From assembly GCA_005880805.1 (NCBI GenBank), contig VBFZ01000174.1:1-5268 (forward strand): a stretch of 5,268 nt of DNA, given 5' to 3'. Source of the stretch: Chloroflexota bacterium. Lineage in GTDB: Bacteria > Chloroflexota > Limnocylindria > Limnocylindrales > CSP1-4. Position 1 is the stretch's first letter, and every line of letters begins with the position of its first letter. Position numbers and translations under genes: made by a program. Shown piece after piece: positions 1 to 5,268 of the stretch. The notes below the pieces were generated by a model. It worked only from the letters and a program-made list of their open reading frames with translations, was not told the origin of the DNA and searched no databases.

Positions 1-879
1 AGGCGTCGCCGCGCCCGCATCGTCGGTGACCGCGAGGAACTGATGAGGACCCCTCTGGCGCGTCTCGCGCAAGCCGGGGACCCCGCTGAGCTGCGAGGCA
101 TCGAAGACCTGCTCCGTTTCGACCTCGACCACTTCGCCGCCGAGGGCCAGTCGGCGAAGCCCCTCCGGCTCGGCCCACGCGATCACCCGGCCGTCCGAGA
201 TGAGCACGACCTGGTCGCACTCCTCGGCCTCGGCGACGTACTGCGTCGTGATGATCAGCGTGCGTCCGGAGTCGCGCAGCCGGTGGAGCTCAGTCCAGAC
301 CGACTGGCGAAGCAGCGGGTCGATCCCCGCCGTCGGTTCGTCGAGCACCAGCAATGCGGGATCGTGGACGAGGGCGCATGCGAGCTCGAGCCGACGCTGC
401 ATCCCGCCCGAGAGGTCGCCCGCCCGCCGACCGCGGACATTCCACAGGTCGACTCGCTCCAGGACCTCACGCACGCGGTGGCCACGTCCAAAGAGGGGCA
501 GGCCGAAGAGGCTGGCCACGAAGTCGACGTTCTCCCGGGTCGACAGCTCCGGGTAGAGGATGAACGACTGGGGCATGTAGCCGATCCGTTCCCGGGTCCG
601 GCGCCGGAACCGGCGCGGCTCCTCGCCAAGCACCCGGATTTCGCCCGAGCTTGGCCGGATGCCACCGATGATCATCCTGATCGTGGTCGTCTTGCCGGAG
701 CCGGACGGGCCGATGACGCCCATCAGCGATCCGCGCGGGACCTCGAGTGACAGCGACCTGACCGCGACAACGGACCCGAACCGGCGGCTCACTCCGCGCA
801 TGGCGACTGCCGGCGGGACGTCGGGAGAGGCGGGAGACGCAGCCGCAGCAGGCCGCGCCGTGTTGTCGTCTCGGGCCAC
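1..879 (-). CDS. ABC transporter ATP-binding protein, DrrA-like ABC-2 type exporter ATPase (partial, C-terminus beyond the left edge)
   Basis: This is the nucleotide-binding subunit that would power an ABC-2 type membrane exporter; substrate unknown. Translating the minus strand from a GTG at 879 gives 293 codons without a stop, ending exactly at the window edge. ATPase motifs appear in order: Walker A GPSGSGKTT (57-65), Q-loop Q104 in YMPQS, signature LSGGM (156-160), Walker B LLVLDEP (176-182), D-loop AGIDP (184-188), and a switch position reading TTQY (Q213), where most ABC ATPases have His. The Gln form occurs in DrrA-like drug-export ATPases. After about residue 230 comes the C-terminal extension usual in this group. 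The GTG is preferred over an internal ATG (801, codon 27) because GGGAGGG lies 4 nt before it; the first 26 residues are a low-complexity Ala/Pro tail. The permease gene is probably just off the left edge. Family assignment is firm; substrate is not inferable. Confidence 0.95.
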   Translation of the reverse strand, partial: MARDDNTARPAAAASPASPDVPPAVAMRGVSRRFGSVVAVRSLSLEVPRGSLMGVIGPSGSGKTTTIRMIIGGIRPSSGEIRVLGEEPRRFRRRTRERIGYMPQSFILYPELSTRENVDFVASLFGLPLFGRGHRVREVLERVDLWNVRGRRAGDLSGGMQRRLELACALVHDPALLVLDEPTAGIDPLLRQSVWTELHRLRDSGRTLIITTQYVAEAEECDQVVLISDGRVIAWAEPEGLRRLALGGEVVEVETEQVFDASQLSGVPGLRETRQRGPHQFLAVTDDAGAATP

Positions 880-1068
880 GAAACCCTCCCAGGGGAACGC
901 GGCCGAACGGGCCGCCTCGGATAGCGTCGCCGCGCGGCGCTTGCAGGGGCGCCCCTGGATACAGGACTCGACATACGGGCTCGTGACGACGGGCACCGGA
1001 GCTCGTACGCGGTCACGGATCCAGCCACACGCCGAACTCGCGCGCAGGACCGCCCCTGTCACGGGGGT
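880..1068. promoter_or_regulatory. Divergent intergenic region with clustered GC dyads
   Basis: These 189 nt separate two divergent genes and must carry promoter signals for the ATPase gene and probably for the topoisomerase. Two perfect palindromes sit 4 nt apart: a 12-bp one at 928-939 (CGCCGCGCGGCG) and a 14-bp one at 944-957 (CAGGGGCGCCCCTG). A third dyad, GTCAC-N6-GTGAC (1058-1073), overlaps the proposed topoisomerase start. A weak minus-strand promoter could be TGCAAG, 16 nt, TATCCG between the dyads and the ATPase gene, but it is a poor match. Palindromes this long do arise by chance in DNA this GC-rich, so an operator role is only a possibility. Confidence 0.3.
884..890 (-). promoter_or_regulatory. 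Ribosome binding site of the ABC ATPase gene
   Basis: On the minus strand the sequence GGGAGGG ends 4 nt before the GTG at 879. It is the clearest Shine-Dalgarno site in the window and decides the GTG start over the internal ATG at 801. Confidence 0.7.
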
Positions 1069-2292
1069 GTGACGGTCGGCCTCGCTCCCCTAGCGCCAAT
1101 GACGAGGTGCGGTCCGGACGATCGGCTCGTGGCTCCAGCACGCGACTCCCATCGAGCAGACTCCAGGCCCGTGCCGGGCTCCCAGCGGGCGCGCGCCGCT
1201 GCGACTCGTGCGGACCGCGCGGGAGCGCGCGCCGCCGGCCTCCGCTACCGCACCGACGACCGGCCGGGCATCCGGCGGATTCGGTCCGGGCGCGGCTTCG
1301 CCTACCGCGATCCGGAGGGCCGCGCCGTCAAACACTCGAGTGAGCTCCGCTGGATCCGGGCGCTCGTGATCCCTCCGGCCTGGACCGACGTCTGGATCAG
1401 CCCCGAGCCGGATGTCCACCTGGTGGCGACCGGCCGCGACGCTCGGGGACGGAAGGTCTACCGCTACCACCCTCGCTTTCGAGCGGTCCAGGAGCGGCGC
1501 AAGTTCGAGCGGTTGGTGGAGTTCGGAAAGCGGCTCCCGTGGATCCGGAGGCGGGTGCAACGCGACATGGCACGCCGCCAGCTGACGCGCGACTCTGTCT
1601 CGGCCGCGGTCATCCGGCTCCTCGAGCTCACCCTCATCCGCGTGGGCAACGACGAGTATGCACGCGCCAACCGTTCATTCGGGCTCACCACCTTGCGCGA
1701 CCGGCACGTGGAAGTGAAAGGTGCACTCGTGCGCTTCCGCTTTCGGGGCAAGGCCGGGCGAGAGCACGAGGTCGAGCTTCAGGATCGCCGGCTGGCCGGC
1801 GTCATCCAACGCTCGCGGGAGCTGCCCGGCACTGCCCTGCTCCAGTACATCGACGAGACCGGGCGCAGGCGCCGCATGCGGTCGGCCGATGTCAACGCCT
1901 ACCTCCGCGACGTGGCCGGGTCCGACTTCACGGCCAAGGACTTCCGGACGTGGTTCGCGACAGTGCTCGCGTATCGCGCCCTGCGCTTGGCGGGCCAGCC
2001 ACGGAGCGAGCGTGACGCCAACCGCCGCGTGAAGCAGGCGCTCAATGGCGTCGCGGAGCAGCTGGGCAACACGACGACGGTGGCTCGCTCCAGCTACGTC
2101 CATCCCGTGGTCGTCGAGGCATATGTCAACGAGGCGCTTCCAATACGGACAGCCGGCGCCGATTCCGGGCCCGACCTGTCGCCAGCCACGGTGTCGCGCC
2201 GCGATGAGCTCGCCGTCCTGCAGCTCCTGGCGCGGCGCTCGTCGTTGCTCGCCGGAACGCTTCCTGCGCGCGATGAAAGGCAGGCGCAATGA
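1069..2292 (+). CDS. topIB: Bacterial type IB DNA topoisomerase
   Basis: Relaxes positive and negative supercoils by nicking one strand through a 3'-phosphotyrosyl intermediate, without ATP. The domain begins near residue 56 (AGLRYRTDDRPGIRRIR). The conserved N-terminal-domain stretch YRYHPRFRAVQERRKFERL (131-149) follows, then the catalytic domain: R191 in LIRVGNDEYA, K228 in FRGKAG, R293 in KDFRTW, N334 in LGNTTTVA and nucleophile Y343 in SSYVHP. The spacings (37, 65, 41, 9) match, as I recall them, those of the Deinococcus radiodurans enzyme, which also has Asn where poxvirus and eukaryotic enzymes have His. The 64 residues after Y343 are an unconserved tail. The start is uncertain: GTG 1069 has only GGGGG one nt upstream, and an in-frame ATG at 1099 (codon 11) lacks a ribosome site. 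Residues 1-55 are Ala/Arg-rich and carry no recognisable domain. It is divergent from the ATPase gene and may lead a short operon. Family and activity are secure. Confidence 0.96.
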   Translation: MTVGLAPLAPMTRCGPDDRLVAPARDSHRADSRPVPGSQRARAAATRADRAGARAAGLRYRTDDRPGIRRIRSGRGFAYRDPEGRAVKHSSELRWIRALVIPPAWTDVWISPEPDVHLVATGRDARGRKVYRYHPRFRAVQERRKFERLVEFGKRLPWIRRRVQRDMARRQLTRDSVSAAVIRLLELTLIRVGNDEYARANRSFGLTTLRDRHVEVKGALVRFRFRGKAGREHEVELQDRRLAGVIQRSRELPGTALLQYIDETGRRRRMRSADVNAYLRDVAGSDFTAKDFRTWFATVLAYRALRLAGQPRSERDANRRVKQALNGVAEQLGNTTTVARSSYVHPVVVEAYVNEALPIRTAGADSGPDLSPATVSRRDELAVLQLLARRSSLLAGTLPARDERQAQ

Positions 2293-2350
2293 GCGGCTTC
2301 CGCGCACGGGGACGCGAGCGTGATCGAACCGTCAACCATCGGGGTACTTC

Positions 2351-2506
2351 ATGAACGAGCGAACCATGCAGCACGTGCAACACGCGAACGAACCACGCGA
2401 ACAGGTGCGGGCGGACGAACTCCCGGACATGGTCGGCACGCTGACGAGGCTCATCGCAGGCCTGATGGCACTCGCGATGGCCTTGCTCATGACGCAGATC
2501 CGCTGA
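2351..2506 (+). CDS. Small single-span membrane peptide, 51 aa, unknown function
   Basis: I do not recognise this peptide. It starts at an ATG with GGGG (2341-2344) 6 nt upstream and ends at TGA 2504-2506. Residues 1-26 are polar, with many His, Gln, Glu and Arg (MNERTMQHVQHANEPREQVR). Residues 28-48 form one hydrophobic segment (VGTLTRLIAGLMALAMALLM) ending in TQIR, so it looks like a C-terminally anchored membrane peptide with its N-terminus probably cytoplasmic. Third codon positions are mostly G or C, as in the neighbouring genes, which supports real coding. It lies 58 nt after the topoisomerase stop and 22 nt before the DUF72 reading frame, so co-transcription is likely. A longer overlapping frame (2320-2532) reads as Arg/Thr/His-rich, disorder-like sequence and is less convincing. 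Whether the peptide acts by itself or mainly couples translation to the next gene cannot be told. Confidence 0.55.
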   Translation: MNERTMQHVQHANEPREQVRADELPDMVGTLTRLIAGLMALAMALLMTQIR

Positions 2507-2528
2507 GCACTACGGCGACGCCACCCCG

Positions 2529-3281
2529 CTGATCTACGTCGGGACGTCGGGCTGGCAGTACCGCCACTGGCGGTCTGCGTTCTACCCAGCCGGAGTTCCG
2601 CAGACGCGCTGGCTCGAGTTCTACGCCGAGCGATTCGCGACCGTCGAATCGAACAACGCCTTCTATCGCCTCCCCGAACGGCACGTCTTCGAGAGCTGGG
2701 CCGCTCGGACCCCGGCCGACTTCCGGATGGCGGTCAAGGTCAGCCGCTACCTGACCCACATCCTGCGCCTCCGCGAACCGCGCGAGCCCGTTGCCCGCTT
2801 CGTCGACCGCGTGCGCGGACTCGGCAACAAGCTCGGGCCCGCGCTCCTGCAGCTGCCGCCGACGCTCGAGGCCGACCTCCCGCGCCTGACGGAGGTGCTG
2901 GAGCGCTTCCCACCCGACATCCAGGTCGCAGTGGAGTTCCGGCATGCGAGCTGGTTCACGGACGAGACCCGACGGGTGCTCGAGAGGCATCGGGCGGCCC
3001 TCTGCCTGGCGGACCGCTACGGTCCGATTGCCCCACTGTGGCGGACTGCCGATTGGGGCTACGCCCGGTTCCACCAGGGCCGCGCCACTCCTCGCCCTTG
3101 CTACGGCACGGGCGCGCTCGACACCTGGGCGAAACGGCTCGGTGCGATGTTCGAGCCCGAGGTACCCCTGTACGCCTACTTCAACAACGACCATCGCGCG
3201 TGCGCGATCCGGAATGCCGTGGAATTCGCGCGCGCGTGCGAGGTCGCAGGGCTCGGGCCGACTCGCGCGGAGGAAGCCTGA
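2529..3281 (+). CDS. DUF72 / YecE-family TIM-barrel protein, apparent CTG start
   Basis: A full-length DUF72 protein (250 aa; family members are commonly about 230-300). The biochemical role of this family is not established; it adopts a TIM-barrel fold. Family landmarks appear in order: YVGTSGWQYRHW (3-14), VESNNAFYRLP (39-49), FRMAVKVSRYLTH (65-77), LGPALLQLPP (102-111), VEFRHASW (135-142), YARFHQGR (178-185) and YAYFNND (215-221). The frame is open back to a TGA at 2490 but has no ATG, GTG or TTG before the domain. The CTG at 2529 falls exactly where family members have their initiator Met (M-I-Y-V-G-T-S-G-W). The first in-frame ATG (2727, codon 67) would delete the first 66 residues, including two signature motifs, so it is rejected. 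No Shine-Dalgarno is visible before the CTG. It follows the 51-aa peptide by 22 nt, and the CTG overlaps the TGA (2530-2532) of another short frame, so translational coupling is possible. Identity is firm; the start is inferred. Confidence 0.9.
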   Translation: MIYVGTSGWQYRHWRSAFYPAGVPQTRWLEFYAERFATVESNNAFYRLPERHVFESWAARTPADFRMAVKVSRYLTHILRLREPREPVARFVDRVRGLGNKLGPALLQLPPTLEADLPRLTEVLERFPPDIQVAVEFRHASWFTDETRRVLERHRAALCLADRYGPIAPLWRTADWGYARFHQGRATPRPCYGTGALDTWAKRLGAMFEPEVPLYAYFNNDHRACAIRNAVEFARACEVAGLGPTRAEEA

Positions 3282-3294
3282 AACGCACCTGTGA

Positions 3295-3337
3295 GCGGGT
3301 CCTGCCTTCGTGCAGGGCGGCTCATGGGCGCACCCGC
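3295..3337 (+). other. Imperfect hairpin between the DUF72 gene and the membrane-protein gene
   Basis: An outer stem GCGGGT (3295-3300) with ACCCGC (3332-3337) encloses an inner hairpin CCTGC-CTTCGT-GCAGG (3301-3316). No T-run follows, so it is not a standard intrinsic terminator. It could be a factor-dependent 3' end for the upstream genes or a chance fold in GC-rich DNA. Confidence 0.3.
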
Positions 3338-3339
3338 GC

Positions 3340-3345
3340 TAGGTT
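3340..3345 (+). promoter_or_regulatory. Possible -10 element (TAGGTT) for a leaderless or short-leader transcript
   Basis: TAGGTT fits the TANNNT -10 pattern and ends 6 nt before the ATG at 3352, the spacing expected for a leaderless mRNA. No good -35 hexamer lies 16-18 nt upstream. The ATG has only a weak ribosome site (AGG 8 nt upstream), which is in keeping with leaderless translation but does not prove it. Confidence 0.25.
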
Positions 3346-3351
3346 CGGGAC

Positions 3352-4560
3352 ATGGCGATCCTCGCGGGGATCTTCGGCGTCATCGGACGCTACACCGGCC
3401 GGGTGCTCACGACCGCCCTCGGCTGGGCGAGCATGTTGCTGTTCGGCCGTGTGCCGCAGTCCAGGCAGGTGCTGCTGGCGGCGGCGACGTTCGGATCGCT
3501 GATCTGGGCCGTCCTGCTCGCGGGAGTCGTGGTCCCGACCGTCGCTTCCCTGCTCCTTGTGGCGGTCCCGCCGCCCTCGTTCGTCGATCCCCTCTGGATA
3601 CGCCTCGCGATGCTCGCGGGAGCGGTCGTGCTGCCGATCGCGATCGGCATCGCCATTCGCATGATCCCCGAGCCGGAGGACCGCGCCACGGGACGCGCTG
3701 CCGTCACGGACATCCTTCGCGGCTACCCGCTGGGCGCCGCGCTGGCGGTGACACTCGTCTTCCTGGCCGGCGTCGCAGTCGTCGGCAAGGCCCGCAGCCT
3801 GGCCCGTCGCTGGAATGACGCGCACGTGCCGATCGTCGTCAGGTCGAACGGCTACGAAAAAGTCGTCAGCGACCTGGAGGATGCCCTCGATGGCGCCGGG
3901 CTCGACGTCTCCCGAAGGCCCGCCAGCCGCGCGCTGACCGTGCCCGCCCGCGTTCTGGCAGCCGTCGCCGGCACGGGCGTGCGTGGACTCGTACCGGACA
4001 GGCTCACGATGCTGGTGGGCCGGGACCTCGAGGTGACCGTGCACCTGTCCGACGTCGCCGTCGCCGGCCGCGGGCTCAAGGTGGCACAGGCGCGGGCGGC
4101 GATCGCCAGCCGGCTGACGAGCACCGCCGCGCACCTCACGACGAGCGCCGAATCGCAGGCGATCGAAGACCTCATCGAGTCGCTGGCGCCCGGCCCGAGC
4201 GTCGTGCCCCCGTCACTCGAGGCGCCCAGGCTCGCGCGGCTCCAGGAAATCGACGAGAAGCTCAAGAGCACGGAGCTGCCCTACGACGAGTGGGAGATCC
4301 TGTACCGGATGCGCCTGCAGGTCGAACGCGATCTGCTTCGGGTGGCTGCCGGTGGTCGCGTCGTGGGCACTCGCGAGGGAGTCCAGCGCCGCGGGCGGCA
4401 GCCGGTCGCGGGCGCGGCACAACGAACACGGTCGAGCGCCCTGCCCCGGACGCAAGCGATCCCGACTCCATCCGGGCTGATTGCGCTCGGGGTGATCGGG
4501 CTGCTCCTGCTCGACGTCATCCTGGCCATCACGGAGCGCGCAGAGGAACGCCGTCGTTAG
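3352..4560 (+). CDS. Membrane protein of unknown function, 402 aa, with 3+1 spans and a central soluble domain
   Basis: I cannot assign this protein to a named family. Predicted by eye: a short amphipathic N-terminus (1-31), membrane spans at about 46-72, 82-103 and 125-145, a soluble domain (about 158-282), a charged helical linker (about 288-330, LQEIDEKLKSTELPYDEWEI then YRMRLQVERDLL), a basic Arg/Gln-rich stretch (340-366), and a last span at about 375-393 followed by a charged tail ERAEERRR. The positive-inside pattern (Arg/Lys after span 3 and after the last span) suggests that the soluble domain is cytoplasmic; in that case an even number of crossings or a re-entrant segment is needed. 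The soluble domain begins VPIVVRSNGYEKVVSDLEDA and includes a VRGLVPDRL motif (210-218). It shows no Walker, kinase, HD, metal-binding or protease motif. The ATG at 3352 has a weak ribosome site. Coding is well supported by length, GC-rich third positions and organised hydrophobic segments. It could be a structural or regulatory membrane protein. Confidence 0.85.
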   Translation: MAILAGIFGVIGRYTGRVLTTALGWASMLLFGRVPQSRQVLLAAATFGSLIWAVLLAGVVVPTVASLLLVAVPPPSFVDPLWIRLAMLAGAVVLPIAIGIAIRMIPEPEDRATGRAAVTDILRGYPLGAALAVTLVFLAGVAVVGKARSLARRWNDAHVPIVVRSNGYEKVVSDLEDALDGAGLDVSRRPASRALTVPARVLAAVAGTGVRGLVPDRLTMLVGRDLEVTVHLSDVAVAGRGLKVAQARAAIASRLTSTAAHLTTSAESQAIEDLIESLAPGPSVVPPSLEAPRLARLQEIDEKLKSTELPYDEWEILYRMRLQVERDLLRVAAGGRVVGTREGVQRRGRQPVAGAAQRTRSSALPRTQAIPTPSGLIALGVIGLLLLDVILAITERAEERRR

Positions 4561-4596
4561 ACCTCGGGACCCTGGCTTCGGCCCGGGCCGGCGGGC

Positions 4597-4634
4597 AAAA
4601 ACAGGGACCCCGCGCGGAATCGGCGCGGGGTCCC
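4597..4634 (-). terminator. Intrinsic terminator reading on the minus strand
   Basis: A perfect 12-bp stem (GGGACCCCGCGC at 4604-4615 with its complement at 4623-4634) has a 7-nt loop (4616-4622). On the plus strand AAAAA lies at 4597-4601, so on the minus strand the hairpin is followed by TGTTTTTG, as expected for rho-independent termination of leftward transcription. On the plus strand no T-run follows, so termination of the membrane-protein gene, 43 nt upstream, would be weaker. The hairpin may still serve both directions. Confidence 0.65.
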
Positions 4635-4852
4635 GAGCATCGGTCCGATTCGGTCGTCGGTCGCGACGAGCGCTCCCCCCGACAGAGATCGGGCAGGTCC
4701 CCTTCCGTCAGTCCGGTCGTTCAGACCAGATGTGCGGAGGAGCCGGCGAGACGATGGGGCCAGGGTGGTCATGCGTCCATCCACAGCAGGCCACGAAACC
4801 TTGCACTGGCGTTGCAGCAGGTCCCGACATGTCGGAGCGACCACGCACCTGA

Positions 4853-5085
4853 TCGGCAGCGGCGCTGGCCGCCTGCGATCGTGCCTCGCCAGGCGCCGGC
4901 CTCCCGGCCTCGCGCCTCGATGAATTCCTCGAATCGATCGAGGTCGCCGCGGACCCGGCGCTTGACGAGCCCAAGCGTGTCACCCGCGCTGGATGCGGGA
5001 TATCAGGACCTCCCTGTCAGTGGTGGAGGCCGAGGCCAACCGCATGCCGGTCCCTCCCGGCACGACCGGCAGGCAGCCCGGCTAA
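4853..5085 (+). pseudogene. Probable decayed gene remnant with a one-base frameshift, product unknown
   Basis: Two protein-like segments lie in adjacent plus-strand frames. The first (best at about 4916-4987) reads LDEFLESIEVAADPALDEPK and then RVTR. The second (about 4989-5085) reads WMRDIRTSLSVVEAEANRMP and then VPPGTTGRQPG before TAA at 5083-5085. A single missing base near 4985-4990 would join them into one chain. Codons in the second part are almost all G/C-ending. Upstream, the first frame is closed by TGA at 4850-4852 and contains no ATG, GTG or TTG before the protein-like part, so the 5' end is missing or also shifted; MSERPRT preceding that TGA (from ATG 4829) may be part of the old N-terminus. 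I do not recognise the family. An assembly or sequencing indel in a real short gene is the main alternative; chance open frames in GC-rich DNA are the other. Confidence 0.35.
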
Positions 5086-5101
5086 CGGGCGACTTGCCGG
5101 T
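5065..5101. repeat. Two-part inverted repeat around the stop codon of the gene remnant
   Basis: ACCGGCA (5065-5071) pairs with TGCCGGT (5095-5101), and inside it GCCCG (5076-5080) pairs with CGGGC (5086-5090). The internal loops are symmetrical, 4 nt each side, and the 5-nt apical loop GCTAA holds the TAA stop. No T-run follows on either strand. It could be an mRNA 3'-end structure or part of a noncoding RNA. Confidence 0.35.
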
Positions 5102-5268
5102 CCCCGACCCGTCCCTCCGGCGGCGATGGCAGATGCACGTAATGGCGGCTGCCACGCGATTGACGCGGCGTGGGATCGGCAGGACGCACGATCCCCTCGA
5201 CCGGTCCCGGTTCGGACCCCTCTCGCCGGGCCGGTCGCCATTCCAACTCGGGGAGCGGCACGAGGTTC

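Larger units (their letters stand above)
4561..5268. other. Region without an intact gene
   Basis: About 700 nt with no reading frame that I would call an intact gene on either strand. It holds the minus-strand terminator, the decayed gene remnant and its stop-codon dyad. Further weak dyads are CCCGA-N6-TCGGG (4678-4693), GGCAG/CTGCC (5128-5153) and CCACGC/GCGTGG (5152-5173). I looked for tRNA, SRP RNA, and TPP, cobalamin and c-di-GMP riboswitch consensus pieces and saw none. The short open frames here (for example minus 4708-4983, minus 5017-5241, plus 4732-4923) are Arg/Ser/Ala/Gly/Pro-rich and not protein-like. Confidence 0.5.

Noticed and set aside
255..665. Minus-strand open frame of 136 codons
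   Set aside because: It is an out-of-frame, Ser/Arg-rich shadow inside the ATPase gene.
43..750. Long plus-strand open frame of 235 codons
   Set aside because: It lies antisense to the ABC ATPase frame, whose Walker A, signature and Walker B motifs are all in place; its own sequence has no recognisable domain.
1675..2307. Minus-strand open frame of 210 codons
   Set aside because: Antisense to the topoisomerase catalytic domain; no domain or credible start.
2320..2532. 70-codon plus frame overlapping the small membrane peptide
   Set aside because: Arg/Thr/His-rich sequence with no structure; the 51-codon frame has better codon usage and a hydrophobic helix. Its TGA overlapping the DUF72 CTG is noted but may be coincidence.
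3322..4134. Minus-strand open frame of 270 codons
   Set aside because: Antisense to the membrane-protein gene; its His/Arg/Asp/Gly-rich composition is typical of the complementary frame of a GC-rich hydrophobic gene.
4824..4835. Perfect 12-bp palindrome CCGACATGTCGG as an operator
   Set aside because: A palindrome of this length is expected about once by chance in a window of this size, and no promoter is visible next to it.
4557..4844. Minus-strand open frame of 95 codons at the right of the membrane-protein gene
   Set aside because: It reads straight through the perfect terminator hairpin and is Arg/Gly/Ser-rich without a ribosome site.
5200..5225. GGTTCGGACC as a tRNA T-arm
   Set aside because: The flanking bases do not form a T-stem, and no acceptor, D or anticodon arms can be found on either strand.

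Overview
The window is GC-rich (about 70% by eye) and uses mostly G/C third codon positions. This fits an actinobacterial or Chloroflexota-like soil or aquatic bacterium, possibly a metagenome assembly. The gene families present do not fix the phylum. There is no rRNA, tRNA, CRISPR array, transposase or phage gene.

Layout. Positions 1-879 (minus strand) hold the N-terminal 293 codons of a DrrA-like ABC transporter ATPase that runs off the left edge. Its promoter region (880-1068) is shared with a divergently transcribed bacterial type IB DNA topoisomerase (1069-2292, plus strand) that keeps the full catalytic set R-K-R-N-Y. Next, also on plus, come a 51-codon single-span membrane peptide of unknown function (2351-2506) and a DUF72/YecE-family TIM-barrel protein (2529-3281). 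The only start codon that restores the whole DUF72 domain is a CTG. After a short structured gap lies a 402-residue membrane protein of unknown function (3352-4560), with three N-terminal spans, a soluble domain of about 125 residues, a charged helical linker and a C-terminal span.

Positions 4561-5268 contain no intact gene that I can support. They hold a perfect 12-bp GC hairpin whose T-run lies on the minus-strand side, so it reads as an intrinsic terminator for transcription entering from the right. They also hold what looks like a broken plus-strand gene: two protein-like stretches in adjacent frames joined by an apparent one-base frameshift, with an upstream in-frame stop and no start codon. 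The tail has several GC-rich dyads.

How the genes relate. The plus-strand genes topIB, small peptide, DUF72 are close together (58 and 22 nt gaps) and may be co-transcribed. The membrane-protein gene follows after 70 nt and may have its own start. No shared pathway is evident. I do not see a convincing new multi-gene system. The best leads are the CTG start of the DUF72 gene, the small membrane peptide before it, the uncharacterised membrane protein, and the decayed gene and antisense-facing terminator at the right end.
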